DNA from: an uncultured Collinsella sp.
Lineage (GTDB): Bacteria; Actinomycetota; Coriobacteriia; Coriobacteriales; Coriobacteriaceae
NCBI GenBank assembly: GCA_900542125.1
Contig: UQMO01000065.1
Location: 1-12,883, forward strand
Length of the DNA: 12,883 bases
Direction: 5' to 3'
Part shown: piece by piece, positions 6,641-12,828 of the stretch
Layout: every line of letters starts with the position of its first letter
Position numbering within the stretch: the stretch's first letter is position 1
The notes under the pieces: model-generated
The model's input: only the letters and a program-made list of their open reading frames with translations
Databases searched by the model: none
What the model was told of the DNA's origin: nothing
Made by a program: the position numbers and the translations under genes

Positions 6641-7547
6641 TGTCGAACGCGTGACGTTTACCAAGAAAAAGAAGACGGTTGCTTGTCCCGTGCCCTTGGC
6701 ACCGCTTGCCGACACGCATGCGCATCTGCTTTCGTTTTGGGGCAAAGAAGTGCCCGAGACGCTCGTGCGCGCCAAAGCCGCGGGCGTCGACCTGTTGGTG
6801 ACGATGTTCGATCCCATTGCCGATAAACGCAGCGTGACGGACTATAGCGACTGGCTGACACGCGAGATTCTGCCGATGCAGGATATCCCGCAGATCAAGT
6901 ATCTTGTCGGCGTGCATCCGTATGGCGCGCCGGACTATACCGACGACGTTCACGCACAGATCGTTGCCGCACTCGATGACCCTTTGTGCGCCGGTATTGG
7001 CGAAATCGGCCTGGACTACCACATGGACTATGACGACGATATCGTGCCGGCACCCCATAACGTGCAGATTGACTGCATGGCGCGCCAGCTCGAGCTTGCC
7101 GTGTGCCGTAACGTGCCGGTGGAGCTGCATCTGCGTCACGAGGACACGGACCATGAGCGTACCTCGCACGTGGACGCCTACAACGTGCTTCGTGAGGTGG
7201 GCGTGCCCCAGGCCGGCTGTGTGCTGCACTGCTTTGGCGAGGACCGCACTACGATGGAGCGCTTTGTGGAGCTGGGCTGCTATATCGCCTATGGTGGCGC
7301 GGCCACCTTTAAGCGCAACGACGACGTGCGCGAGGCATTTGCGGCAACCCCACTCGGTCGTATTTTGTTTGAGACGGATTGCCCGTATATGGCTCCGGAG
7401 CCCATCCGCGGTCTTGAATGTGAGCCCGCAATGATTTCCATTACGGCAAACGCGCTGGTTAACGACCGTGTCGATCGCACAGGTGAGGACGCCGAAACAA
7501 TCGCGCAAGCCGCTTGGGAAAATGCCTGCAAACTTTTTCAAAAATAG
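6630..7547 (+). CDS. tatD: TatD-family metal-dependent deoxyribonuclease
   Basis: The TatD family are amidohydrolase-fold metal-dependent DNases, several with 3'-5' exonuclease activity linked to DNA repair. The 305-aa product has the metal-binding DTHAH motif in PLADTHAHLLSF, GIGEIGLDYH (metal-binding Glu), ELHLRH, VLHCFGED and the terminal FETDCPYMAPEP. The conserved metal ligands appear present. I chose ATG 6630, which lies inside the end of rsmA, because AGGAG at 6618-6622 is well placed; the open frame upstream is only an rsmA shadow. A lysine-rich stretch (TKKKKT) near residue 10 precedes the barrel. The last codons double as the A/T-rich upstream element of the tRNA-Leu promoter. Confidence 0.92.
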   Translation: MTPNVERVTFTKKKKTVACPVPLAPLADTHAHLLSFWGKEVPETLVRAKAAGVDLLVTMFDPIADKRSVTDYSDWLTREILPMQDIPQIKYLVGVHPYGAPDYTDDVHAQIVAALDDPLCAGIGEIGLDYHMDYDDDIVPAPHNVQIDCMARQLELAVCRNVPVELHLRHEDTDHERTSHVDAYNVLREVGVPQAGCVLHCFGEDRTTMERFVELGCYIAYGGAATFKRNDDVREAFAATPLGRILFETDCPYMAPEPIRGLECEPAMISITANALVNDRVDRTGEDAETIAQAAWENACKLFQK

Positions 7548-7579
7548 TTCTTGCGTTCGCGGTGGCGCTCCGTTATTCT
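7531..7579 (+). promoter_or_regulatory. tRNA-Leu promoter with UP-like element
   Basis: The -35 TTGCGT (7551-7556) and -10 TATTCT (7574-7579) are separated by 17 bp. The upstream tract 7531-7550 begins AACTTTTT and lies inside the end of the TatD gene. It matches the blocks upstream of tRNA-Phe and the second tRNA-Arg in sequence and spacing. Confidence 0.75.
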
Positions 7580-7590
7580 AATTCCTGCAC

Positions 7591-7677
7591 GCGGGCGTGG
7601 CGGAATTGGCAGACGCGTACGGTTCAGGTCCGTATGGGGGCAACCCCATGAAGGTTCAAGTCCTTTCGCCCGCACCA
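7591..7677 (+). tRNA. tRNA-Leu (CAG)
   Basis: This is a class II tRNA with a long variable arm (tgggggcaacccca). The acceptor GCGGGCG pairs perfectly with CGCCCGC (7667-7673). The anticodon stem TACGG/CCGTA encloses TTCAGGT, anticodon CAG. The T-arm is GAAGG-TTCAAGT-CCTTT. CCA is encoded at 7675-7677. Confidence 0.96.
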
Positions 7678-7723
7678 TTAAATGAAAGAGCTCCCAGCAA
7701 TGGGAGCTTTTTTGTTATGGGCC
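7660..7723 (+). repeat. Direct repeat copy 1 (tRNA-Leu 3' end plus terminator)
   Basis: This 64-bp unit starts in the tRNA-Leu T-loop, runs through the acceptor 3' strand, CCA and terminator, and ends at gttatgggcc. Copy 2 lies 189 bp downstream. The two differ only at attaaatg versus attgattg and by one T in the terminator run. Confidence 0.92.
7685..7713 (+). terminator. Rho-independent terminator of tRNA-Leu
   Basis: The 8-bp stem AGCTCCCA (7689-7696) / TGGGAGCT (7701-7708) has a GCAA loop. It is followed by six T and flanked upstream by AAAG. Confidence 0.9.
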
Positions 7724-7848
7724 CATCACAGGGACTTGAACCTGTGAAGGAGCGAGCGTAAAGAAAACGCGGAGCGTTTTTAGCGAGCTGGCGAGGACGC
7801 CGGCAGGCGGCCGAAGCCGGTGCGGATCCGCGAAGCGGATACGCGGAC
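7724..7848. other. Hairpin-rich 125-bp spacer between tRNA-Leu repeats
   Basis: No gene is supported here. The spacer holds an inverted copy of the tRNA-Leu T-arm core (GGACTTGAACCT, 7732-7743, against AGGTTCAAGTCC at 7652-7663). It also holds a 7-bp hairpin AAAACGC-gga-GCGTTTT (7764-7780), GGC-cgaa-GCC, and ATCCGC-gaa-GCGGAT. Repeated short hairpins with purine-rich loops suggest a structured or repeat-derived element. Its origin is unknown. Confidence 0.6.
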
Positions 7849-7911
7849 GTCCTTTCGCCCGCACCATTGATTGAAAGAGCTCCCAGCAATGGGAGCTTTT
7901 TGTTATGGGCC
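7849..7911 (+). repeat. Direct repeat copy 2 (tRNA-Leu 3' fragment plus terminator)
   Basis: This 63-bp near-identical copy of 7660-7723 contains the last 18 nt of the tRNA-Leu sequence, including CCA, but no tRNA body upstream. It ends in an intact second terminator hairpin. It looks like an attachment-site-style duplication or the remnant of a second tRNA copy. Confidence 0.9.
7874..7901 (+). terminator. Second copy of the tRNA-Leu terminator
   Basis: The stem AGCTCCCA (7878-7885) / TGGGAGCT (7890-7897) has a GCAA loop and a run of five T. It is identical in stem and loop to the terminator at 7685-7713. Confidence 0.82.
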
Positions 7912-7982
7912 TCTTGTTGATGTCACGTTGCTGCTTCGTGCGGGTATCCTAGTGCCAACGTGTGCCTATCAGAGGAGAGACC

Positions 7983-8921
7983 ATGCTGTTGTCCGGTATC
8001 ATCGCCGCCCTTACCAGCCTTTTGATTCCCATCATCATTTTGTTGTTACTGCTTCCCAACGCCTGCTATGTCGTTGAACAGCAGCATGCCGTGATCATCG
8101 AGCGTCTGGGCAAGTTCAACCGCATCGTCAACGCGGGCTTCCACATGAAGGTGCCCGTGATTGACCGCAAAGCCGCCACGGTGAGTCTGCGCACCATGAA
8201 AAACGGTTTTGGCATCGACGTTAAGACCCAGGACAACGTGACCATCGGCCTTGAGGTCTCTGCTCAGTACCACGTGAGCTATGACATGGGCGCCGGCCCG
8301 GCAGATTCGGGTATCTACAAGAGCTACTACATGCTGCAGGAGCCCGTCGACCAGATGCGCGATTTTATCACCGATGCCCTGCGCTCTTCGATTCCCGTCT
8401 ACACACTCGATGAGGTCTTTGCCAAGAAGGATGACATCGCCAAGGATGTCAACGCTACCGTTTCCGAGCAGATGGCCGCCTACGGCTTCACCCTCGTGTC
8501 GACGCTCATCACCAAAATCGCACTGCCGACCGAGGTCGAGAACTCCATGAACGACATCAACGCCGCCCAGCGCAAGCGTGCTGCGGCACAGGAGCTCGCT
8601 GAGGCAGACCGCATCAAGCGCGTCACCGAGGCGACCGCCGAGGCCGAGGCTATGGAAAAGGCGGGCGAGGGCATCGCCAACCAGCGCAAGGCCATCGCGC
8701 TGGGTATCAAAGATACGCTCGAGATCATCCAGGAGACGGGTGTCGGCAATGACGAGGCCAACCAACTGTTCATGTTTACGCAGTGGTCCGAGATGATGAC
8801 GGAGTTCGCTCGCACGGGTAAAACCTCGACGGTCGTGCTGCCGAGCGACTTTTCGCAGTCGGCCTCGATGTTCGAGCAGATGCTGACCGCCAGCAAAGTT
8901 CAAAACGATTCGAAGGAGTAG
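7983..8921 (+). CDS. SPFH/Band 7 (stomatin-like) membrane protein
   Basis: This 312-aa protein has an N-terminal membrane segment (about residues 5-27, IIAALTSLLIPIIILLLLLP). An SPFH domain follows at about 30-200: VVEQQHAVIIERLGKFNRI, GFHMKVPVIDRKA, and VKTQDNVTIGLEVSAQYHV. An Ala/Glu/Arg-rich helical stretch at about 205-245 (QRKRAAAQELAEADRIKRV) is typical of the oligomerising flotillin/stomatin coiled coil. These proteins form membrane scaffolds and often affect protease or membrane-domain function; the specific role here is unknown. ATG 7983 has AGGAG at 7973-7977. A TATCCT (7945-7950) could be the -10, without a clear -35. The adjacent rlmH begins seven bases after the stop. No NfeD partner gene is next to it. 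Confidence 0.9.
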   Translation: MLLSGIIAALTSLLIPIIILLLLLPNACYVVEQQHAVIIERLGKFNRIVNAGFHMKVPVIDRKAATVSLRTMKNGFGIDVKTQDNVTIGLEVSAQYHVSYDMGAGPADSGIYKSYYMLQEPVDQMRDFITDALRSSIPVYTLDEVFAKKDDIAKDVNATVSEQMAAYGFTLVSTLITKIALPTEVENSMNDINAAQRKRAAAQELAEADRIKRVTEATAEAEAMEKAGEGIANQRKAIALGIKDTLEIIQETGVGNDEANQLFMFTQWSEMMTEFARTGKTSTVVLPSDFSQSASMFEQMLTASKVQNDSKE

Positions 8922-8927
8922 ACGCGC

Positions 8928-9398
8928 GTGAAATACACCGTCGTTTGCGTCGGTAAGCTCAAGGAGCGCTTTTGGAAGGACGCGTGCGCTGAGTACACCA
9001 AGCGCCTAGGTGCCTATGCCAAGGTTGATATCCGCGAGGTGGCCGATATCGACCCGGCTAAGGCGGGCGGCGTGGATGCCGCGCGCGACAAGGAGGGGGC
9101 GGCAATTCTTGCTGCATTGCCGTCTCGGGCGCATGTGATCCTGCTGGCTATCGAGGGCAAGGAGCGTTCGAGCGAGGAACTCTCGACCCGTCTCGATGAG
9201 CTCATGCTGCGAGGTAACAGCGACATCGCCTTTGTAATTGGCGGATCGGACGGCGTGAGCGATGCCGTGCGCGCCCGCGCCGACGAGATGCTCAGCTTTG
9301 GACGCATTACCTTGCCGCACAACCTGGCGCGCGTGGTGCTGCTAGAGCAGATTTACCGTGCCTGCAAGATCAGCCGTGGCGAGCCGTATCACAAATAG
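8928..9398 (+). CDS. rlmH: 23S rRNA (pseudouridine-1915-N3)-methyltransferase RlmH
   Basis: RlmH, a small SPOUT-fold enzyme, methylates pseudouridine 1915 in helix 69 of 23S rRNA on assembled ribosomes. At 156 aa the length is normal. It shows VVCVGKLKERFWKDACAEY at the N-terminus, ILLAIEGKERSSEELS, the SAM-binding knot IAFVIGGSDGVSDAV, and the C-terminal SFGRITLPHNLARVVLLEQI and YRACKISRGEPYHK. It starts at GTG 8928, with AAGGAG at 8913-8918 lying over the end of the SPFH gene. The two genes are probably cotranscribed. Confidence 0.95.
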   Translation: MKYTVVCVGKLKERFWKDACAEYTKRLGAYAKVDIREVADIDPAKAGGVDAARDKEGAAILAALPSRAHVILLAIEGKERSSEELSTRLDELMLRGNSDIAFVIGGSDGVSDAVRARADEMLSFGRITLPHNLARVVLLEQIYRACKISRGEPYHK

Positions 9399-9471
9399 GT
9401 CGGCAATACGAAACAATGGCGTGGGACAATACCTTTCGTTTTGAGGAATGTGTCTGAAAGGACTATGAGAT

Positions 9472-10242
9472 ATGAAGATTGGATTTGTCGGTTTTGGCAA
9501 TATGGCGAGCGCTATGGCCGATGGCTGGATCGCTGCCGGTGTAGCTGCGAGCGACATGTGCGCCTGCGCGGGTCGCTACGACGCACTGGTTGAGCGCTGC
9601 GAGGCGCGCGGCATGGTCGCCTGCCACGATGCCGCCGAGGTTGTCGCCGCATCCGATATCGTGGTCGCTGCGGTCAAACCGTACATGATCGAGAAGGTAT
9701 TCGCCCCGCTCAAGGATGCTCTTGCCAAAAAGGTCGTTCTGTCGGTTGCCTGGACCTGGGACAGTGCCAAGTGGGAGCAGGTCCTGCCGGGCGTCGCGCA
9801 TATCTCGACGGTGCCCAACACACCGGTTTCGGTGGGCGAGGGCGTCATCGCTTGCGAGAAGGCTTCCACGCTTAGTGATGAGCAGAGCGCAGTGGTGCTT
9901 GATCTGCTTGGCAAGCTCGGTGCGGTGGTCGAACTCGATACGAGCCTGCTGTTTGTGGGCGGCACGGTGGGTGGTTGCGCTCCGGCATTTGTCGCCATGG
10001 CAATCGAGGCCCTGGGCGATGCAGCGGTCAAGCACGGTATCCCGCGTGCCGATGCCTATCGCATTGTGAGCCAGATGGTGTTGGGTACGGCAAAGCTGCA
10101 GCTTGCAACTGGCCAGCATCCTGCGGCGATGAAGGATGCCGTATGCTCGCCCGGCGGTGCCACCATCAAGGGCGTCATCGCGCTCGAGGATGCCGGCATG
10201 CGCAGCGCCCTGGTCAAGGCAATCGACGCAACTCTCCAGTAA
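9472..10242 (+). CDS. proC: Pyrroline-5-carboxylate reductase
   Basis: ProC performs the last step of proline synthesis, NAD(P)H-dependent reduction of 1-pyrroline-5-carboxylate. The 256-aa protein has the N-terminal Rossmann motif IGFVGFGNMASAMADG, VVAAVKPYMIEKV, STVPNTPVSVGEG, and FVGGTVGGCAPAFVAMAIEA. The C-terminal signature SPGGATIKGVIALEDAG is also present. ATG 9472 has AAAGGA at 9457-9462. The TAA stop directly abuts the left arm of the inverted-repeat element that begins at 10243. Confidence 0.96.
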   Translation: MKIGFVGFGNMASAMADGWIAAGVAASDMCACAGRYDALVERCEARGMVACHDAAEVVAASDIVVAAVKPYMIEKVFAPLKDALAKKVVLSVAWTWDSAKWEQVLPGVAHISTVPNTPVSVGEGVIACEKASTLSDEQSAVVLDLLGKLGAVVELDTSLLFVGGTVGGCAPAFVAMAIEALGDAAVKHGIPRADAYRIVSQMVLGTAKLQLATGQHPAAMKDAVCSPGGATIKGVIALEDAGMRSALVKAIDATLQ

Positions 10243-10400
10243 AACCTGCCATTTAGGGACAGGTTTATTTTGGCGGGTTTTCCTGCGGTTTTATCTCTAT
10301 AGCGAAAAGCGCCCCGCAACTGGCTCAATTCCAGTTGCGGGGCGCTTGCGTTTGCCCAGATAAAACAGACCAAAATAAACCTGTCCCTTTTTGGCAGGTT
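10243..10400. repeat. 158-bp nested inverted-repeat element (REP/MITE-like)
   Basis: The outer 31-bp arms (10243-10273 and 10370-10400) match at 28 of 31 positions as inverted repeats. They comprise AACCTGCCA, three mismatches, then AGGGACAGGTTTATTTTGG and its complement. A further 9-bp pair (GTTTTATCT 10288-10296 and AGATAAAAC 10358-10366) continues inward. The centre is a perfect 17-bp hairpin (10307-10323 with 10331-10347, loop ctcaatt). No ORF lies inside. The form fits a small non-autonomous repeat, such as a REP/MITE type moved by a RAYT/IS200-like transposase. It may also act as a bidirectional terminator. The GGGACAGG core recalls RAYT-associated palindromes, from memory. Confidence 0.85.
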
Positions 10401-10572
10401 AGTCCCAGAAGCTGTCTTCCTCATCCTCGGACTTGGGTCCGCGGTCGACGTACATCTTATGGGTACGCTTCTCCATTACAAAGGCAAGAATCGCAAATAA
10501 CAGGATGCCGCCGGCGAAAAGGATGGCAAAACCGGTGCGGGTGCCAAACAAAAAGGAAAAAACTGCGTCCAT
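10399..10572 (-). CDS. Small single-pass membrane protein, 57 aa, unknown function
   Basis: The minus strand encodes a 57-aa protein starting MDAVFSFLFGTRTGFAILFA. It has one membrane helix (about residues 13-33, GFAILFAGGILLFAILAFVM), then basic EKRTHK and an acidic tail GPKSEDEEDSFWD. AGAAGG (complement of 10579-10584) sits seven bases before the start. The positive charges after the helix suggest the tail is cytoplasmic. I do not recognise the family. It converges on proC, and its TAA overlaps the last two bases of the inverted-repeat element. It is divergent from serS, and its promoter probably lies in the shared 10573-10683 gap. Confidence 0.7.
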   Translation of the reverse strand: MDAVFSFLFGTRTGFAILFAGGILLFAILAFVMEKRTHKMYVDRGPKSEDEEDSFWD

Positions 10573-10596
10573 TGGGTGCCTTCTTGCGTAGTTGAG

Positions 10597-10626
10597 TTGG
10601 GTCGTAAACGCTCATAAGTATATACT
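10597..10626 (+). promoter_or_regulatory. Probable serS promoter
   Basis: TTGGGT (10597-10602) and TATACT (10621-10626) are 18 bp apart. The -10 lies within a perfect 12-bp palindrome AAGTATATACTT (10616-10627), so a reverse -10 for the divergent small gene is possible. The leader also holds TACATGTA (10633-10640) and a perfect 12-bp palindrome AGGTTGCAACCT (10643-10654). Confidence 0.55.
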
Positions 10627-10683
10627 TGCCCATACATGTACAAGGTTGCAACCTAAATGGAATGTATATCGCCGGAGGATCTA

Positions 10684-11967
10684 ATGCTTGATATCAAGTT
10701 TGTTCGCGAGAACCCCGATGCCATCGATGTCGCCATGGCTAACCGCCAGACGTCTTGGGATCGCGAGAAGTTCTTTGAGCTCGACGACGAGCGTCGTGCC
10801 GTCATCACCGAGGTCGAGGAGCTCCAGGCTACGCGCAACGCCGAGTCCAAGAAGATCGGCGCCCTGATGAAGGAGGGCAAGAAGGACGAGGCCGAGGCCG
10901 CCAAGGAGGCCGTGCGCGCCGTCAACGAGAAGATTGACGGCCTGGCCGAGCGCCGCACTGCTCTCGAGCAGGAGCAGTACGACTTCATGGCTCACCTGCC
11001 CAACATTCCTTGCGAGGCCACGCCGTACGGCAAGGACGAGGACGAGAACATTGAGCACCGTCGTTGGGGCACCCCGCGCGAGTTCGACTTCGACTTTAAG
11101 CCGCACTGGGATCTGGGCACCGATCTGGACATCCTCGACTTCGAGCGTGGCAACAAGCTCTCCGGCAGCCGCTTCACCGTTCTCGGTGGCGCCGGCGCCC
11201 GCCTGGAGCGCGCCCTCATCAACTTCTTCCTCGATACGCACACCAGCCGTGGTTTTAAGGAGTGGTGGCCGCCCATCGTCGTCAAGCGTCAGACCATGTT
11301 TGGCACGGGTCAGCTGCCCAAGTTCGAGGACGACGCCTATCACGTCTCGGGCGACAACTTCCTGATCCCCACCGCCGAGGTCGTGCTTACCAACCTGCAC
11401 GCCGGCGAGGTCCTCGACGCCGACACCCTGCCGCGCCGCTACACCGCCTTCACCCCCTGCTTCCGCGAGGAGGCCGGTTCCGCCGGTCGCGACACCCGCG
11501 GCATCATCCGTCAGCACGAGTTCGACAAGGTCGAGATGGTCAAGTTCGCTAAGCCGGAGGAGTCTGACGAGGAGCTCGAGAGCATGACCGCCGAGGCCGA
11601 GTACCTGCTGCAGCAGCTGGGCCTTCCGTATCGCGTGATTAGCCTGTGCACCGGTGACTTGGGCTTCTCTGCCCGTCAGACCTACGACGTCGAGGTCTGG
11701 CTGCCGAGCTACAACGCCTACAAGGAGATCAGCTCCTGCTCCAACTGCGGTGACTTCCAGGCTCGCCGCGCCAACATCAAGTATCGCGACCCCGAGAACT
11801 TCAAGGGTTCGCGCTACCTGCACACGCTCAACGGTTCCGGCCTGCCGGCCGGCCGCACCATGGCCGCCATTCTGGAGAACTACCAGAACGCCGACGGCAC
11901 CATCACGATTCCCGAGGTTCTGCGTCCCTACATGGGCGGCCTCGAGAAGATCAAGCCGGTCGCGTAA
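10684..11967 (+). CDS. serS: Seryl-tRNA synthetase
   Basis: This class II synthetase charges tRNA-Ser and tRNA-Sec. At 427 aa the length is normal. The N-terminus [18 protein letters not shown] leads into the long antiparallel coiled-coil arm (about 28-105, rich in E/K/A) that grips the long variable arm of tRNA-Ser. The catalytic part shows [15 protein letters not shown], motif 2 [34 protein letters not shown], and motif 3 [20 protein letters not shown] chose ATG 10684 because GGAGG (10674-10678) is five bases away and the protein then begins as the family does; an upstream in-frame ATG at 10657 would add nine atypical residues. A terminator follows. Confidence 0.97.
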   Translation: MLDIKFVRENPDAIDVAMANRQTSWDREKFFELDDERRAVITEVEELQATRNAESKKIGALMKEGKKDEAEAAKEAVRAVNEKIDGLAERRTALEQEQYDFMAHLPNIPCEATPYGKDEDENIEHRRWGTPREFDFDFKPHWDLGTDLDILDFERGNKLSGSRFTVLGGAGARLERALINFFLDTHTSRGFKEWWPPIVVKRQTMFGTGQLPKFEDDAYHVSGDNFLIPTAEVVLTNLHAGEVLDADTLPRRYTAFTPCFREEAGSAGRDTRGIIRQHEFDKVEMVKFAKPEESDEELESMTAEAEYLLQQLGLPYRVISLCTGDLGFSARQTYDVEVWLPSYNAYKEISSCSNCGDFQARRANIKYRDPENFKGSRYLHTLNGSGLPAGRTMAAILENYQNADGTITIPEVLRPYMGGLEKIKPVA

Positions 11968-11990
11968 ACTAGCTGCATAGGCGATTTGCG

Positions 11991-12019
11991 AGGGCGCTCC
12001 TTTTAGGGGCGCCCTTTTT
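11991..12019 (+). terminator. Rho-independent terminator after serS
   Basis: The 10-bp stem AGGGCGCTCC (11991-12000) / GGGGCGCCCT (12006-12015) has one T-G wobble and loop TTTTA. It is followed by five T. Confidence 0.9.
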
Positions 12020-12065
12020 GTGTGCGGCTATACCATGCCGTGCGGACAGCTCGATAGAAAACACA

Positions 12066-12105
12066 CGAACAAACGTTCTGTATACATGCATTTACCTGCT
12101 ATGCT
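12066..12105 (+). promoter_or_regulatory. LexA-type SOS box overlapping an extended -10 promoter
   Basis: CGAACAAACGTTCT (12066-12079) fits the Gram-positive SOS box CGAAC-N4-GTTCG/C, with perfect GAAC/GTTC half-sites. It overlaps a possible -35 (TTCTGT, 12076-12081), 18 bp before TATGCT (12100-12105), which carries the TGn extension (12097-12099). LexA bound here would block RNA polymerase at the promoter of the gene starting at 12139. Confidence 0.6.
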
Positions 12106-12138
12106 TTTGCTAACCAAGAGCAAGAGAAAGGGGATGTG

Positions 12139-12516
12139 ATGGAGCTGTTCGACGAGCGGGTTGTGTTGTTCCAGAGTGATGAGGGCGGGGAGCACCTGCT
12201 GGTAACGTGCGAGCCGTCGGGTATGGGTGGCCTGGTGGTTCGACAGACGAGCGAGGGGCCGTTGACGCAATGGTGCTTTGAGGAGTCGCCGCATGTGGTC
12301 GAGACCTTTGTGGCGCACGAAGGGCTTGTGGCCCTGGAGCACTTCTATGGGGTCCGGACATCTAACCAGGTTGCTCGCATGTTGAGCATCTCGTTTGCCG
12401 ATTATGATTGTGCCCAGCGGGTGAGATCGCTCCTGAGGGAACTTGATGCCAAGTTTGACGTGATCGAAAAGCCAATCAATCGTACGGGGAACGGCAGTAT
12501 ATGCGGGGCAGCATGA
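12139..12516 (+). CDS. Hypothetical protein, 125 aa, possibly SOS-regulated
   Basis: I do not recognise this family. The protein begins MELFDERVVLFQSDEGGEHL and reads as a strand-rich N-terminal half with charged turns. A second half follows with FYGVRTSNQVARMLSISFAD and a helical DCAQRVRSLLRELDAKFDVI. There is no signal peptide or membrane segment, so it is likely cytoplasmic. It has four Cys without a clear metal-binding spacing. ATG 12139 is supported by AAAGGGG (12127-12133); GTG 12136 is an alternative. It is monocistronic, sitting between the serS terminator and the tRNA-Arg promoter. The SOS-box-like operator upstream suggests induction by DNA damage; this is inference. Confidence 0.72.
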   Translation: MELFDERVVLFQSDEGGEHLLVTCEPSGMGGLVVRQTSEGPLTQWCFEESPHVVETFVAHEGLVALEHFYGVRTSNQVARMLSISFADYDCAQRVRSLLRELDAKFDVIEKPINRTGNGSICGAA

Positions 12517-12532
12517 CAAAACCGCGTTCCAC

Positions 12533-12584
12533 AAAAAAGTTTGAGATTGTGCTTGACTCCAATAAGCTAAAGTGGTTTTATATG
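12533..12584 (+). promoter_or_regulatory. Promoter of first tRNA-Arg
   Basis: TTGACT (12553-12558) is the -35. A TTTTATATG stretch (12576-12584) supplies the -10, with 17-19 bp spacing depending on the hexamer chosen. The upstream block 12533-12552 begins AAAAAAGTTT, the inverse of the AACTTTTTT seen at the other tRNA promoters and at the same distance. Confidence 0.6.
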
Positions 12585-12593
12585 TCTTGCGCT

Positions 12594-12670
12594 GCGGCGT
12601 TACCTCAGCTGGATAGAGGGTCTGACTACGAATCAGAACGTCATAGGTTCGAATCCTATACGCCGCACCA
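12594..12670 (+). tRNA. tRNA-Arg (ACG)
   Basis: The cloverleaf has acceptor GCGGCGT/ACGCCGC and anticodon stem TCTGA/TCAGA around CTACGAA, anticodon ACG (expected to be edited to ICG). The T-arm is ATAGG-TTCGAAT-CCTAT. CCA is encoded at 12668-12670. Confidence 0.96.
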
Positions 12671-12680
12671 ATTGACTTTA

Positions 12681-12708
12681 AAGCTCCCGGCAACGGGGGC
12701 TTTTCTTA
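12681..12708 (+). terminator. Rho-independent terminator of first tRNA-Arg
   Basis: The 9-bp stem AAGCTCCCG (12681-12689) / CGGGGGCTT (12694-12702) has one T-G wobble and a GCAA loop. It is followed by TTTTCTT. Confidence 0.85.
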
Positions 12709-12767
12709 TATCGCGATGCGTCGAAGATCGCGCCAAGCCCTCCAAATGATTAAAAATCAAATTCAAT

Positions 12768-12816
12768 AACTTTTTTCGAAAAATTGCTTGACCATTATTC
12801 AGTCCCTGTGCATAAT
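12768..12816 (+). promoter_or_regulatory. Promoter of second tRNA-Arg with UP-like element
   Basis: TTGACC (12788-12793) and CATAAT (12811-12816) are 17 bp apart. The A/T tract 12768-12787 begins AACTTTTTT and contains the palindrome TTTTTCGAAAAA (12772-12783). Confidence 0.72.
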
Positions 12817-12828
12817 AATCAACAAGTC

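Noticed and set aside
6360..7541. A 393-codon minus-strand frame
   Set aside because: It is antisense to rsmA and the TatD gene, with no domain signature.
7656..7889. A 77-codon minus-strand frame, and a short plus frame starting MGPSQGLEPVKERA
   Set aside because: Both are read from the tRNA-Leu repeat and hairpin spacer. Repeated peptide ends come from the duplicated terminator, not from a real protein.
7660..7911. CRISPR array
   Set aside because: There are only two repeat copies, one spacer, and the repeat is part of a tRNA plus terminator. No cas genes are present.
10307..10347. Classical rho-independent terminator
   Set aside because: The 17-bp hairpin is strong, but it is not followed by a T run on either strand. 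It is treated as part of the inverted-repeat element, with termination only as a possibility.
10627..10683. T-box riboswitch for serS
   Set aside because: The leader is only about 55 nt, too short for a T-box, and no specifier loop or T-box sequence is visible.
10681..11823. A 380-codon minus-strand frame
   Set aside because: It is antisense to serS, with repetitive leucine/valine/glycine-rich sequence and no recognisable domain; a codon-bias shadow.
12028..12693. A 221-codon minus-strand frame
   Set aside because: It reads through the antisense of tRNA-Arg and its terminator and is antisense to the better supported gene at 12139-12516.
12501..12749. An 82-codon plus-strand frame
   Set aside because: It runs through the tRNA-Arg promoter, the tRNA and its terminator. 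No coding function is plausible.
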